Of a stretch of 22,571 nt of DNA, positions 5,698 through 13,705 are shown one piece after another (the stretch's first letter is position 1; every line of letters begins with the position of its first letter). The notes under the pieces were generated by a model. That model made no database searches. It was not told the origin of the DNA and worked only from the letters and a program-made list of their open reading frames with translations. The DNA lies in IMG/VR virus record IMGVR_UViG_3300033551_000046, positions 1 to 22,571 of that record. One strand, written 5' to 3'. This stretch comes from a virus. The translations under genes and the position numbers were made by a program.

Positions 5698-5730
5698 TGT
5701 ACCAGCGAGTAATACCCCGGGCGTGTCCCG

Positions 5731-7923
5731 TCAGGCGGGTTCCGGGCCCACGTTCTCAAGCCGGAGCTTCCACGGGTAGGTCGGGTGAGCGTACACCACG
5801 CCGATGCCCGTGCCCTGGTTGGCGAGGGCGACGACCACTTGATTCGACCCGTTGAGCATGGGCGCGGTGACGGTGAACATCTCCGTACCGTTCATCTTGC
5901 CGAACGAGTTCGACGGATACATAACCGGGTTGCCCTCGGTGCCGGGGGTCGACGTCTCGGTGACCAGGTAGTACGCCGCCAGCGCGCCCGCCGAGTTGAG
6001 GACGGCCCAGTCCAAGTACCGCGTGCCGCTGTACATGAAATTCGGGCAGATGCGGATGCGGTCACCGACGGCGGCGGGGATGGCGCACTGGAGCGGGGTT
6101 CCGCCCGAGGTCTGGACGATCGTCCACGAGGCGGCCGACGGAACATCGGTAATGGTGCCGTTGGTAACCCGGACCCTCGACATGCGAACAGCCGACGCCG
6201 TGGCAGCGGGAGACGCCACCGCCCCGCCGAACTTCGCGGCCGGTACGAACCGGGCCTGCGCCGTGTTGTTGAGGGCAGTAGCCGACTTGGTCATCGCGAT
6301 GTACCCGATGAGTACGCCGTTCGCGCTGGCTGTGGGGTTGACCACGAACGACTCGGTGGCAATACCCGCCACCGCCGCGTCCAGGCTGCTGTACGTGGTC
6401 TGGCCGTACTGGACGACGAGCTGGTCGGGGGTGGCGTTCGAGGCGAACAGGAACACCCGCTGCACCGTGGCGGTGTTGGTCCCGCCGGGGATGGCGGTCA
6501 ACACCCCGCCCACGTCGTAGTTGGCCGGGTCCAGGGTGGTGATCGGGGGCGGCACCGGGTTGGTCGACCGGAAGACGTACCGGAACTGGGCCGGGGTCTG
6601 CGCAGCGGTGGGGGAGACGTGCGGGTCGTTGGTGAGGGTGGGACCCGCGTACTTGTTGAACGAGGGCGCGAAGACGTCGCCCGCCGTCTTGTTGAAGGTG
6701 AGGTTGGCCCCGTTCGCGCTGATCGCGTTGCCATTTATCGAGAACGCGCCCAGGGCGTACATCAGGTCGTACAGTTGGTTGACCGGCTGCGCCAGCACGA
6801 CCGGGAGCGACTGCTCGACGATGATCGCCGCCCCGCCCGCCTGGACAGTCGCCCCGAGCTGGAGGTGGGTCCGGCGCTGCGAGTTGGTCGGCCGCGAGGT
6901 CTGCTGAATGATCGCGCCAGCCGACGTCATCAACCACCACGTGATCGGGCTGACCAAGTTCGACAGGGCCACGGTCTGTGCGCCGGACGTGACGCGCGTG
7001 ATGGAGGGGGCGGCCGGGGTCGTCGTGTAGTCGATGACGTAGCCCACTGTGGCGCTGAAGTCGATAGCCAGAGGATTCGACCCGTTGACATTCATCTCGC
7101 CGCCGCTGACGATACCGCTGGTCAGCCCTACCGCCTCGCCGTTGGCTACCTGGTTCTGCAACAGCCCGATGTCTCGGATGGCGCTGTTTCCCAGACCGAG
7201 GTTGGTTCGCGCCGTGGACGCGCTCGTGAGGTCGGCCAGGTTCTGCGCCTTCTGCGCGGCACCCACGACCCGGGAGTCGTTGCCTTCCGCCACCTGTCCC
7301 GCACCCGTGCCGAACGGTGCCGTGGCAGGTGGCGTCAGCCCGAGGTTGGTGCGTGCCGTGGACGCCGACGCCAGGTCCGAGAGGTTGGCGGCTTTCTGGG
7401 CGGCGCCGACGATGCGGGGGTCGTCACCAGCGGCGACGGTTCCGGACGCGGTGCCGACCGAGAGGGTGGCCGCTCCGCCCAGGCCGAGGTGGTCACGGGC
7501 GGTCTGGGTGTTGCGTAGCTGCGGCGAGGGGTAGGAACCGACGAGGTCGCCACCCGCCGTGCCCTCCGGCACGAACGGGGGCGGCTCCGGGTCCAGCTCT
7601 ACCAGGTCGGTGATGTCGATGGAGGCGCCCGAGGTGACCAGCTCGAAGAACCACACGTTCTTCGGCTGGCCGGTGAGCTGCTCGGTGATCTTCCACAGCT
7701 TGCCAGCCGAGGGGAAGACGGCCGGGGTGTCGGTCGGGACAAGGGCCTGGGAAAACGCGCCGTTGACCAGGGTGACGGTCTGGTGTCCCGACATGACCTG
7801 GTTACCGTTGGTGTCGGTCCAGGTCTCGGGGTAGGGGGCGAACGTGACGGTACCCGTCGCCGGGTTTCCGGTGATAGGGTTGGTGTAGAGTCCCGTAACG
7901 GTCCTCTGCGCGGGCAGCGGCAT
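5731..7923 (-). CDS. Tail fibre protein, 730 aa
   Basis: The N-terminal domain (about 1-110; TVTGLYTNPITGNPATGTVTF) is a beta-rich attachment-type module seen in phage tail proteins. It is followed by a GTAGGDLVGSYPSPQL linker typical of phage fibres. Two 48-residue repeats then start at Arg170 and Arg218 ((R)IVGAAQKA.NL.DL.SAS and TARTNLGL), a common trimeric fibre-shaft motif. The rest is Ala/Thr/Asn-rich and beta-structured, ending in a probable receptor-binding domain (about 600-730). The ATG at 7923 was chosen because a GGAAC-GGGG ribosome site precedes it and homology-like sequence begins there. It is the last gene of the late operon and lies after the lysis genes, apart from the other tail genes. 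Role: host recognition at the tail tip. Confidence 0.85.
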   Translation of the reverse strand: MPLPAQRTVTGLYTNPITGNPATGTVTFAPYPETWTDTNGNQVMSGHQTVTLVNGAFSQALVPTDTPAVFPSAGKLWKITEQLTGQPKNVWFFELVTSGASIDITDLVELDPEPPPFVPEGTAGGDLVGSYPSPQLRNTQTARDHLGLGGAATLSVGTASGTVAAGDDPRIVGAAQKAANLSDLASASTARTNLGLTPPATAPFGTGAGQVAEGNDSRVVGAAQKAQNLADLTSASTARTNLGLGNSAIRDIGLLQNQVANGEAVGLTSGIVSGGEMNVNGSNPLAIDFSATVGYVIDYTTTPAAPSITRVTSGAQTVALSNLVSPITWWLMTSAGAIIQQTSRPTNSQRRTHLQLGATVQAGGAAIIVEQSLPVVLAQPVNQLYDLMYALGAFSINGNAISANGANLTFNKTAGDVFAPSFNKYAGPTLTNDPHVSPTAAQTPAQFRYVFRSTNPVPPPITTLDPANYDVGGVLTAIPGGTNTATVQRVFLFASNATPDQLVVQYGQTTYSSLDAAVAGIATESFVVNPTASANGVLIGYIAMTKSATALNNTAQARFVPAAKFGGAVASPAATASAVRMSRVRVTNGTITDVPSAASWTIVQTSGGTPLQCAIPAAVGDRIRICPNFMYSGTRYLDWAVLNSAGALAAYYLVTETSTPGTEGNPVMYPSNSFGKMNGTEMFTVTAPMLNGSNQVVVALANQGTGIGVVYAHPTYPWKLRLENVGPEPA
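7129..7416 (-). repeat. Two tandem 48-aa fibre-shaft repeats
   Basis: Within the tail fibre gene, the segment beginning at the Arg codon 7414-7416 (RIVGAAQKAANLSDL) recurs exactly 144 nt later from 7270-7272 (RVVGAAQKAQNLADL). Both copies contain SASTARTNLGL. The second copy diverges towards its end. Such repeats set fibre length and are common sites of recombination between phages. Confidence 0.7.
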
Positions 7924-7943
7924 CGTTCGCCCCCCGTTCCTTC

Positions 7944-8246
7944 CTACTTGAAAAGGATGGGCACTACGGTGCCCCCGATGGTGCCGACCACGGCAGCAGC
8001 GCCGAACGCGGCCCACACCTTCTGCTCGACGGCGGTGACTCGGGCGTCCAGGTCACGGACGTCCTGGTCGGTCGCCGCGACGGCCTTGTCGGTCTGGTCG
8101 GCCCTCTGGAGCAGCAGGTTAAGAGAACCCCTGGTGTCCGAGAAACCGACGTCCACCGACCGCCGTATGCGCTCCAGCTCGACCGCGATGTCGATGTGCG
8201 GTTCGGCCGGGTGCGACGAGTTGTTCATGGGGTCGAAGACGGTCAC
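7944..8246 (-). CDS. Small membrane protein with coiled coil, possible second holin
   Basis: The 100-aa protein has a long charged helical region with heptad-like spacing (about 20-75; ELERIRRSVDVGF... DQDVRDLDARVTAVEQKV) and one C-terminal transmembrane segment (about 78-98, WAAFGAAAVVGTIGGTVVPILF). The GTG start overlaps the holin stop by 4 nt (GTGA). Proteins of this form next to an endolysin and holin are often annotated as a second holin or membrane protein. It could assist or time pore formation, or be an antiholin. Assignment is from topology and neighbourhood. Confidence 0.7.
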   Translation of the reverse strand: MTVFDPMNNSSHPAEPHIDIAVELERIRRSVDVGFSDTRGSLNLLLQRADQTDKAVAATDQDVRDLDARVTAVEQKVWAAFGAAAVVGTIGGTVVPILFK

Positions 8247-8476
8247 GAGTGGCGACCCACCCTCGACTTCAGGAACGTCGCCGTCTCCGGGTCGTTCACG
8301 AACTTGGCGATACCGCCCTTGACCACGGCCAGCGCTGCGGGCACGGCGGCCACGGCAGCGGCCTGCCAGCTGTCAAGCGACAGCCAGTTGAACTGGTCGG
8401 CCATCACGAGACCGGAGGCGGTCTGGACGTAGGTCCAGAACGTGCGGTCGGCGAGGTCGACGAGGTACTTCTTCAT
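8243..8476 (-). CDS. Holin, r1t-like, 77 aa
   Basis: A 77-aa protein with a hydrophobic helix SWQAAAVAAVPAALAVVKGG (about 41-60) and an N-terminal amphipathic helix (FWTYVQTASGLVMADQF). This matches the small r1t-type holin layout of actinophages, including an Asp/Pro-containing charged tail (FVNDPETATFLKSRV). Holins form inner-membrane lesions that release endolysin. The ATG at 8476 follows GAGGAGGG. It lies 21 nt downstream of the endolysin stop and overlaps the next membrane-protein gene. Confidence 0.8.
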   Translation of the reverse strand: MKKYLVDLADRTFWTYVQTASGLVMADQFNWLSLDSWQAAAVAAVPAALAVVKGGIAKFVNDPETATFLKSRVGRHS

Positions 8477-8497
8477 GGCGTTGCCCTCCTCGGGGGG

Positions 8498-9607
8498 TTA
8501 CGGAACCACGGTGAACCCGTGCCGCGCGCCCAGCCAGCGAAGGGAGTCGGGACCCGGTCGGCCGTCAGCCGCCGTGCCTCGGTAACCCCGGCTGAGCTGG
8601 TACTGCTTGTATGCGTCACGGGTCTTGGTGCCGAACGACCCGTCGACCCACTCGGCGGCCAGGAACCCCCGGGCGGACAGCGCCCGCTCGACGACCTTGA
8701 CCTCGTCCGCGTAGGTAGTGTGACCCTGGGCAGCGCCCGGGTCCCGATCGTGTGCCGCCTGGACGTGCTTGACGCTGACGACCGGCTTGGCAGCGGGCTT
8801 GGTCGACGTCGGGATCTGGAGCTTCTGCCCCGGGTAGACCCGGTACGGCGACTTGATGTTGTTCTGCCGGGCGAAGTCCTCCCAGGTGAACGGGGGGTAC
8901 TGCTTGGCTACGCTCGTCAGGTTCTCGCCCGCGACGACCGTGTGGTGGGTCTTCTTCGGGGGAGTACCGCCACCCCCGTCCGTCGGCGGCTCGTCGTCGG
9001 CGGCCAGACGCGCCTTCACGCGGGTGCGCATCGCGGGCATGCCGGGGAACCCGGGACCCTTCGGGTCGTTCTTGTCGTCCGACCATTCGAGGTGGCCGAT
9101 GACGGAACGCTGGTCACGCTCCAGCTCGCGGACCACGGCGGCCGACGCACGGGCCATGGCGTCGACCTGGACCTCGGGCCAGCGCTCGCCCACGCCGTCG
9201 TTCTCACACTCGAAGCCCACGAAGTGGCGGTTGCCGTCGACTCCGTCCGAGTTGCCTTCGTTGGTCTTCGGGAGGGCCTTCTGGTCGCGCACGGCGGCCA
9301 GGACGTCGCGGTCCCCGCCACCCGCGTGGTTGGCCCGTCCCCACCCGATGAGGTGGACTTCGCCGTTGCGCCGGATGACGCCCTGGCAGAGCGGTCCCGG
9401 CAGACCAACGTAGCCGTCGTGGCACAGCTTCACGCCGTTGACCTTGGGGCCGGTCACGGTGTGGTGCAGCACGACCCCGTAGAGGTCGCCCCACGGGCCC
9501 TTGTGGTTCCGGTTGTGGGTCTCCCAGCCGGGGTACTCGACCACGGTGAGACCCTCGTCGCGGAGGATCTGGGCGAATCTTGCGGCCGTCATCATGGTGG
9601 TTGCCAC
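8498..9607 (-). CDS. Endolysin: N-acetylmuramoyl-L-alanine amidase, LysM and peptidoglycan-binding domains
   Basis: The 369-aa protein has an N-terminal Amidase_2/PGRP-type domain. Likely zinc ligands are His48 or His49 (GVVLHHTVTG), His172 (VIGHLEW) and Asp181 (KNDPKGPG). It cuts the amide bond between muramic acid and the stem peptide. After a Gly/Pro linker (about 204-219) comes a LysM domain (about 220-266; HHTVVAGENLTSVAKQY ... YPGQKLQIP), then a PG_binding_1-like domain (about 281-367; ALSARGFL...DGSFGTKTRDAYKQYQ). No signal peptide is visible, consistent with holin-dependent export. I chose GTG at 9607 because it has AAAGGAGG about 7 nt upstream; a longer reading from 9640 would start inside the hairpin region. 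Confidence 0.93.
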   Translation of the reverse strand: MATTMMTAARFAQILRDEGLTVVEYPGWETHNRNHKGPWGDLYGVVLHHTVTGPKVNGVKLCHDGYVGLPGPLCQGVIRRNGEVHLIGWGRANHAGGGDRDVLAAVRDQKALPKTNEGNSDGVDGNRHFVGFECENDGVGERWPEVQVDAMARASAAVVRELERDQRSVIGHLEWSDDKNDPKGPGFPGMPAMRTRVKARLAADDEPPTDGGGGTPPKKTHHTVVAGENLTSVAKQYPPFTWEDFARQNNIKSPYRVYPGQKLQIPTSTKPAAKPVVSVKHVQAAHDRDPGAAQGHTTYADEVKVVERALSARGFLAAEWVDGSFGTKTRDAYKQYQLSRGYRGTAADGRPGPDSLRWLGARHGFTVVP

Positions 9608-9626
9608 GTCGGCCCTCCTTTCGTGG

Positions 9627-9656
9627 GGGCGGGCGCGCACGAGAGCGCGCCCGCCC
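9627..9656 (-). terminator. Strong hairpin between tail and lysis genes
   Basis: GGGCGGGCGCGC at 9627-9638 pairs perfectly with 9645-9656 around a 6-nt ACGAGA-type loop. It lies 11 nt past the stop of the 170-aa tail gene and 19 nt before the endolysin start, immediately upstream of the endolysin AGGAGG. It may be a terminator, attenuator or RNA-processing/stability element that sets lysis gene output. Confidence 0.6.
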
Positions 9657-9667
9657 GGGGTGGTGGG

Positions 9668-10180
9668 TTACAGAACCCGTATCGCGGTCATGTACGACCC
9701 GTCGAGCAAGACGACCGGCTGGGCGCTGGCGACGTTCTGCGAGTACATCGCGTAGAACGTCTGGGCCGAGTTCGCCCGGAACGTCGCCTTGTAGAGCGAC
9801 TGGGTGTTCTGGGTCGACGACAGGCCGGTGGTGATGAACTGACCCGAGGTGGCGTCCATTCGGGGGAGCCACTCGCCAGCGAAGGTCGATCCGGTCGTGA
9901 TACCGCCGTTGGCACCGATCGCGCCGAACTGCAGGTTACCCGACGTGTACCCGAAGCCGATGCGGACGTCACACGCGTTGTCGGTGTTGAGGCCCACGAA
10001 GTTCTGCAGCTCGATGCGGTACGTGCCAGCCGACGGGAGCACCAGGAACAGCTCCGCGTCGTTGGTCATCGTGGTGTTCGTGTAGTTCGACGTGACCGTC
10101 TTGTCGGCCCGGAGCGGGATCATCTCGCTGAGTGCCTGGGCGGTGATGCGCTGGCCAGCCTGCCAAGTGGGGAACGGCAC
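9668..10180 (-). CDS. Probable tail-tip/minor tail protein, 170 aa
   Basis: The protein starts MPFPTWQAGQRITAQALSEM, a short helix-forming opening of a kind I associate with small actinophage tail proteins. The remainder is beta-rich, with Thr/Ser/Asn-heavy strands (TVTSNYTNTTMTNDAELFLVLP; YRIELQNFVGL), like a jelly-roll or TNF-like receptor-binding head. The GTG at 10180 lies 12 nt after the hub protein's stop and 8 nt after AGGAGG. Position after the hub protein supports a structural or receptor-binding role; there is no enzymatic motif. Confidence 0.65.
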   Translation of the reverse strand: MPFPTWQAGQRITAQALSEMIPLRADKTVTSNYTNTTMTNDAELFLVLPSAGTYRIELQNFVGLNTDNACDVRIGFGYTSGNLQFGAIGANGGITTGSTFAGEWLPRMDATSGQFITTGLSSTQNTQSLYKATFRANSAQTFYAMYSQNVASAQPVVLLDGSYMTAIRVL

Positions 10181-10192
10181 TGGGGGAACCTC

Positions 10193-13100
10193 CTAGAATG
10201 AAACGATGGCGGGCTGGGTGAGGCGGACGTCGTGACCCCGCGAGTGGGACTTGACAACCCCGTTGAGAGACCGGTTGACCGTGAAGGTCTGCTGGTTCCG
10301 GCTGACGAAGTTGTCGAAGGTGAACACGAACGGAAGCACATTGGTGGTGCTGTTGTTCATGTAGCTGCGAACGGCCACTCGATCCGAGGTATAGTGGTCG
10401 GTGTCGGTAACAACCAAGATCCAGTCGGGTTCGGTGAACCCGTCCCGCCAGTACTTGGTCTTGATCTGGTCGCCGACGCACGCCATGCGCAAGTGGTGGG
10501 TGGTGGCGGCGGGGAGCGTGAACGAGAAAATGCCGCTGAACCCGAGCTGGGTGAGCGTACCCGCAACGTTCTTGTACAGGTACAGCCCCGCGAAGCCGGT
10601 GGTGCTGTAAACGATCTTGGCTTCGTAGTAGTTGTTCGACCCAATGCCCAGGTACCTGCTGTACAGGCTCACCTCGAACGTGCCGCCCACGCCCGTCGGC
10701 AGAGCCGGGACACTGAACGATACCTCGAAGTCCGAGTCGTCAGTGAGCGACGGCATCGACGTGATGCGCTCGACGTTCCGGGTGCTGTGCGAGTGGAGCC
10801 CTGCGGTACCGTTGGTGCTGTAGTTGGACGCCACCCCGCCCGTGGTGGTCCACACCTGACCGTTGGAGGCCGTGCCCCACCCGTTCGCCGTCACGCGAGT
10901 GAAGGTGTCGTCATGGTACGGGGCGCAGGCCGTGGCCTCCACCTCTTCGCCCGATACCGTCAGGCTGAACGGGAACTCAGCCGGATCGGTGGTCCAGGTC
11001 GGGCCCTCGGTCGTCTCCACCACCAGCGTGGTGGCGGTAGTGGTGGAACCCATGGCCATCTGGCTGCCCGCCGTGTCGGCCCTGGCGTTGTCGTCGTCGA
11101 CCACAGCGACAGTCCAGGGCGAGGCAGGGGAGCAGTTGATGTCGACGCTGTAGTCGAACGGCTTGTACACGGTCTTCGTGCCCTGCATGAGCTGGTCGAT
11201 CGTGTGCGGCGGCAACCACTTGGGTGGGTTGGCGATCTGCAGCCGGTCGCCCAGCCGAGCCGAGATGACCGACCCGAACAGGTAGGGGGCCTCGCGGACG
11301 TTGACCCGAACGACCGGGAACCGGGAATCGTCGATCGTGCCCAGGCTGAGCCGCCACGACGCCTGGTCGTCCAACTGCGCGTCGTCCCGGACGTTAACCG
11401 TGATGGAGTCCTCGTATGTGCCGACGCCGTCCGGGGGCGCCTGTACGGAGAGCGCGCCCTCGTCCAGCTGCGCCGTGAACTTCGACCCGCCGGTACGGCT
11501 CACGACCACCCGGTTGGCTACGCCGCTGTCCGACTCGTCCGGCTCCAGGGGCGGCATGACCTCGCCCGCCACCGTGTAGTCGAGGGACATGTGGACGTCC
11601 TGGTTGAACAGCGAGTTGCGGCCACGGAACCCGAGCCCAAGGGCGTCGTTCGGCTCGAACAGGATGCCGTTCTCGGCCTCGACGCACTCGAACAGGATCT
11701 CTTCGAGCGTGGCCACGGGCTGGTAGCCCATCAGCTCGGTGTCGAAGATGTCGCCCACCCAGCGGACGGCCACGCCCTCTTCGTCGCACATGCGCATGAA
11801 CCGACCACCGGCCGATTCACCCCAGTGCGCGGTGATCATGCCCTTGACCGATCCATAGGTGTCTACCAGGATGTCGTCGTGGACGGCGAGGTTGCCGAAG
11901 ACGGCATCACCGCTCATGCCGCCAGCCACGTTGATGGTGATGGTGGTCGGTCGGCCGGGGGTCCACCCGGCGGTGCTGGTTGACTGCGTGACCAGGGTGG
12001 TATCGGTCTGCGCCGCGTTGAGGTACTGGAACCTCGTCACCGCGAACGCCGTGCCTCCGTTCTCGGAGTAACCGAGGCAGAACACGCCCGCCTTGTCGTT
12101 GACGGCCGTGGTGGCGGGTACGGTCATGCGGACGGTGCCGCCGGAGTCGTACCCTCGGGCCGTCAGCGTTCCGCCACCCGCCGTGGTGTACGTGACGTCC
12201 CAGCGCCGGATAGTGCCGGTGTCGGCCGTCCGCAGGATGACCGTGTTGTCGACGGTTGACCCGGTCGGGATGTACATCGTGAACGAGATGCCGACCTTGT
12301 CGTGTACCGGATCGTTCAGGACGTCCCAGTTGATGGCACCGAAGTCCGCCACCCACGTGCTGCCCTTGATCTTGGGGAGCGCCAGCGACGCAGGGAAGAG
12401 GTCGGAATCAGCCGCCCACTCGGGCTTGGCTACCGACGTCACGGTCATCGGGAACATGCCCGGAACGGCGCTGGCGAACTGAGTAGAGCCAGCCTCGTCC
12501 TCGCACGGCCAGTACGCCATGAGGTCGTCACGCGGGTAGTTGACGATGCCCCGGTAATACGGGGAGTTTAGGGCGCTGGCGCCCTGGGTCAGGCGCCGGA
12601 GGATGCCCGCTGCCTCAAGCTCGACCCGGACGCTCTGTCCGGCCGAACCCTCCCAGCGCTGCGGCCACTCCGCCACCTCCCCCTGGTACACGTACTCTCG
12701 GTCAACGACGTACGCCTGGCCGTTCTCGACGTCGAACGTGCCTTCCCAGAACACGCCCTGGGCGTCGGCGAAGAGGGTGGTACCGCCGCCTTCGGCGGTG
12801 AAGTCGGGGGACGCGACGAGTACGCCGCCGAACCCGAACCACCCGTCGTAGAGCCGGGCCCGGTAGATCTTGCCGACCAGGGCGTTGCCGTACGGGTCGA
12901 CCTGGGGGTTGGTGCTGTCGAACCGTCCGCGCCCGAGCCGGACCGGGGCGTCTCCCACGAACCAGGGCGTAGACGTACCGCTGTCCGTGAGGAACACGCC
13001 GTCATCGAGCGGCTCCCACGTGTCGTCGATCGACGGCGCCTGGTAGAAGAACGCGTACGAGAAGATGTCCGGTGCGTTGTCGGCGTTGTTGTGGTCGATC

Positions 13101-13687
13101 CGAACCCGGAACGCGATCTTGCCGCCCTGCGGGTAGGTGACCGGTAGGTCCGACTCGGTGTACCAGGTGGCCGCGTTGCCACCGTTCTCGCTGAACCAGA
13201 AGTACAGGTACCCGTTCGGCGCAATGCCGAACTGCCACGACCGCTGGCCGGTGTCGGGGTCGGCCCGACTGATCAGGCACTGGTCACGACCGAGGAGGGC
13301 GGTGGCGTCCACCTCGATCATCAGGTCGATGTCGCCCGTGAGCAGGTCGATGGCAGCGCTGTCGGCGCTGAACCACCCGGACTCGTCGACACCGATGGCG
13401 TGAGCGTAGTTCGAGTTGGCGTCGACCGGAAGGCTGAGGCGCATAGGGGTGTTGCGCCCGATGCCGCCGTAGTAGGGCGACTCGGGGTTACGCGGCGAGT
13501 AGTTCGCCGTCGTGTTGTCGAGCGTTATGGAGCAGCTCGACGCACTGGGCCGCGAGGACTCGTCGGCCCGACCACGGGTGACCGTGATCGGGTCGCGAGT
13601 GAACGCGTCGCCCTTGACATTTACCCAGTTGATCTTACCGACCCGGAGTTCGGGCCGCAGATCGAGGGCTTCGTCAGGGAACGCCAT
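10193..13687 (-). CDS. Large tail hub/minor tail protein with lectin-like domains, 1164 aa
   Basis: It follows the tape measure gene directly, the place of the distal tail and hub (Dit/Tal) genes, and no other Dit gene is seen. The N-terminus (about 1-95; TVTRGRADESS, ITLDNTTANYSPRNP) is typical of actinophage minor tail proteins. Concanavalin/LamG-like beta domains follow at about 100-300 and 385-600 (LMAYWPCEDEAGS is a common LamG opening). A hub-like part spans about 615-880. A third lectin-like domain (about 921-1131, DDTFTRVTANGWGT... FDNFVSRN) appears inserted in a small C-terminal domain whose halves are GEEVEATAC and TFTVNRSLNGVVKSHSRG. ATG at 13687 with GAGGAG upstream. Role: tail-tip assembly and carbohydrate or cell-wall binding. 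Confidence 0.8.
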   Translation of the reverse strand: MAFPDEALDLRPELRVGKINWVNVKGDAFTRDPITVTRGRADESSRPSASSCSITLDNTTANYSPRNPESPYYGGIGRNTPMRLSLPVDANSNYAHAIGVDESGWFSADSAAIDLLTGDIDLMIEVDATALLGRDQCLISRADPDTGQRSWQFGIAPNGYLYFWFSENGGNAATWYTESDLPVTYPQGGKIAFRVRIDHNNADNAPDIFSYAFFYQAPSIDDTWEPLDDGVFLTDSGTSTPWFVGDAPVRLGRGRFDSTNPQVDPYGNALVGKIYRARLYDGWFGFGGVLVASPDFTAEGGGTTLFADAQGVFWEGTFDVENGQAYVVDREYVYQGEVAEWPQRWEGSAGQSVRVELEAAGILRRLTQGASALNSPYYRGIVNYPRDDLMAYWPCEDEAGSTQFASAVPGMFPMTVTSVAKPEWAADSDLFPASLALPKIKGSTWVADFGAINWDVLNDPVHDKVGISFTMYIPTGSTVDNTVILRTADTGTIRRWDVTYTTAGGGTLTARGYDSGGTVRMTVPATTAVNDKAGVFCLGYSENGGTAFAVTRFQYLNAAQTDTTLVTQSTSTAGWTPGRPTTITINVAGGMSGDAVFGNLAVHDDILVDTYGSVKGMITAHWGESAGGRFMRMCDEEGVAVRWVGDIFDTELMGYQPVATLEEILFECVEAENGILFEPNDALGLGFRGRNSLFNQDVHMSLDYTVAGEVMPPLEPDESDSGVANRVVVSRTGGSKFTAQLDEGALSVQAPPDGVGTYEDSITVNVRDDAQLDDQASWRLSLGTIDDSRFPVVRVNVREAPYLFGSVISARLGDRLQIANPPKWLPPHTIDQLMQGTKTVYKPFDYSVDINCSPASPWTVAVVDDDNARADTAGSQMAMGSTTTATTLVVETTEGPTWTTDPAEFPFSLTVSGEEVEATACAPYHDDTFTRVTANGWGTASNGQVWTTTGGVASNYSTNGTAGLHSHSTRNVERITSMPSLTDDSDFEVSFSVPALPTGVGGTFEVSLYSRYLGIGSNNYYEAKIVYSTTGFAGLYLYKNVAGTLTQLGFSGIFSFTLPAATTHHLRMACVGDQIKTKYWRDGFTEPDWILVVTDTDHYTSDRVAVRSYMNNSTTNVLPFVFTFDNFVSRNQQTFTVNRSLNGVVKSHSRGHDVRLTQPAIVSF

Positions 13688-13705
13688 TCGGGTACCGCTC
13701 CTCTT

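Noticed and set aside
5718-5730. Short CGGG/CCCG hairpin just after the tail fibre stop as a late-operon terminator
   Set aside because: Only 4 bp with a 5-nt loop; in DNA of this GC content such stems are expected by chance, so it is not listed as a terminator.
7129-7416. Fibre repeats as a mobile element or CRISPR-like array
   Set aside because: The repeats are in frame, encode a known fibre-shaft pattern and have no spacers or flanking target duplications.
9608-9640. Upstream start of the endolysin at 9640
   Set aside because: It falls within the hairpin region and adds an Arg-rich peptide; GTG 9607 has AAAGGAGG at the right spacing.
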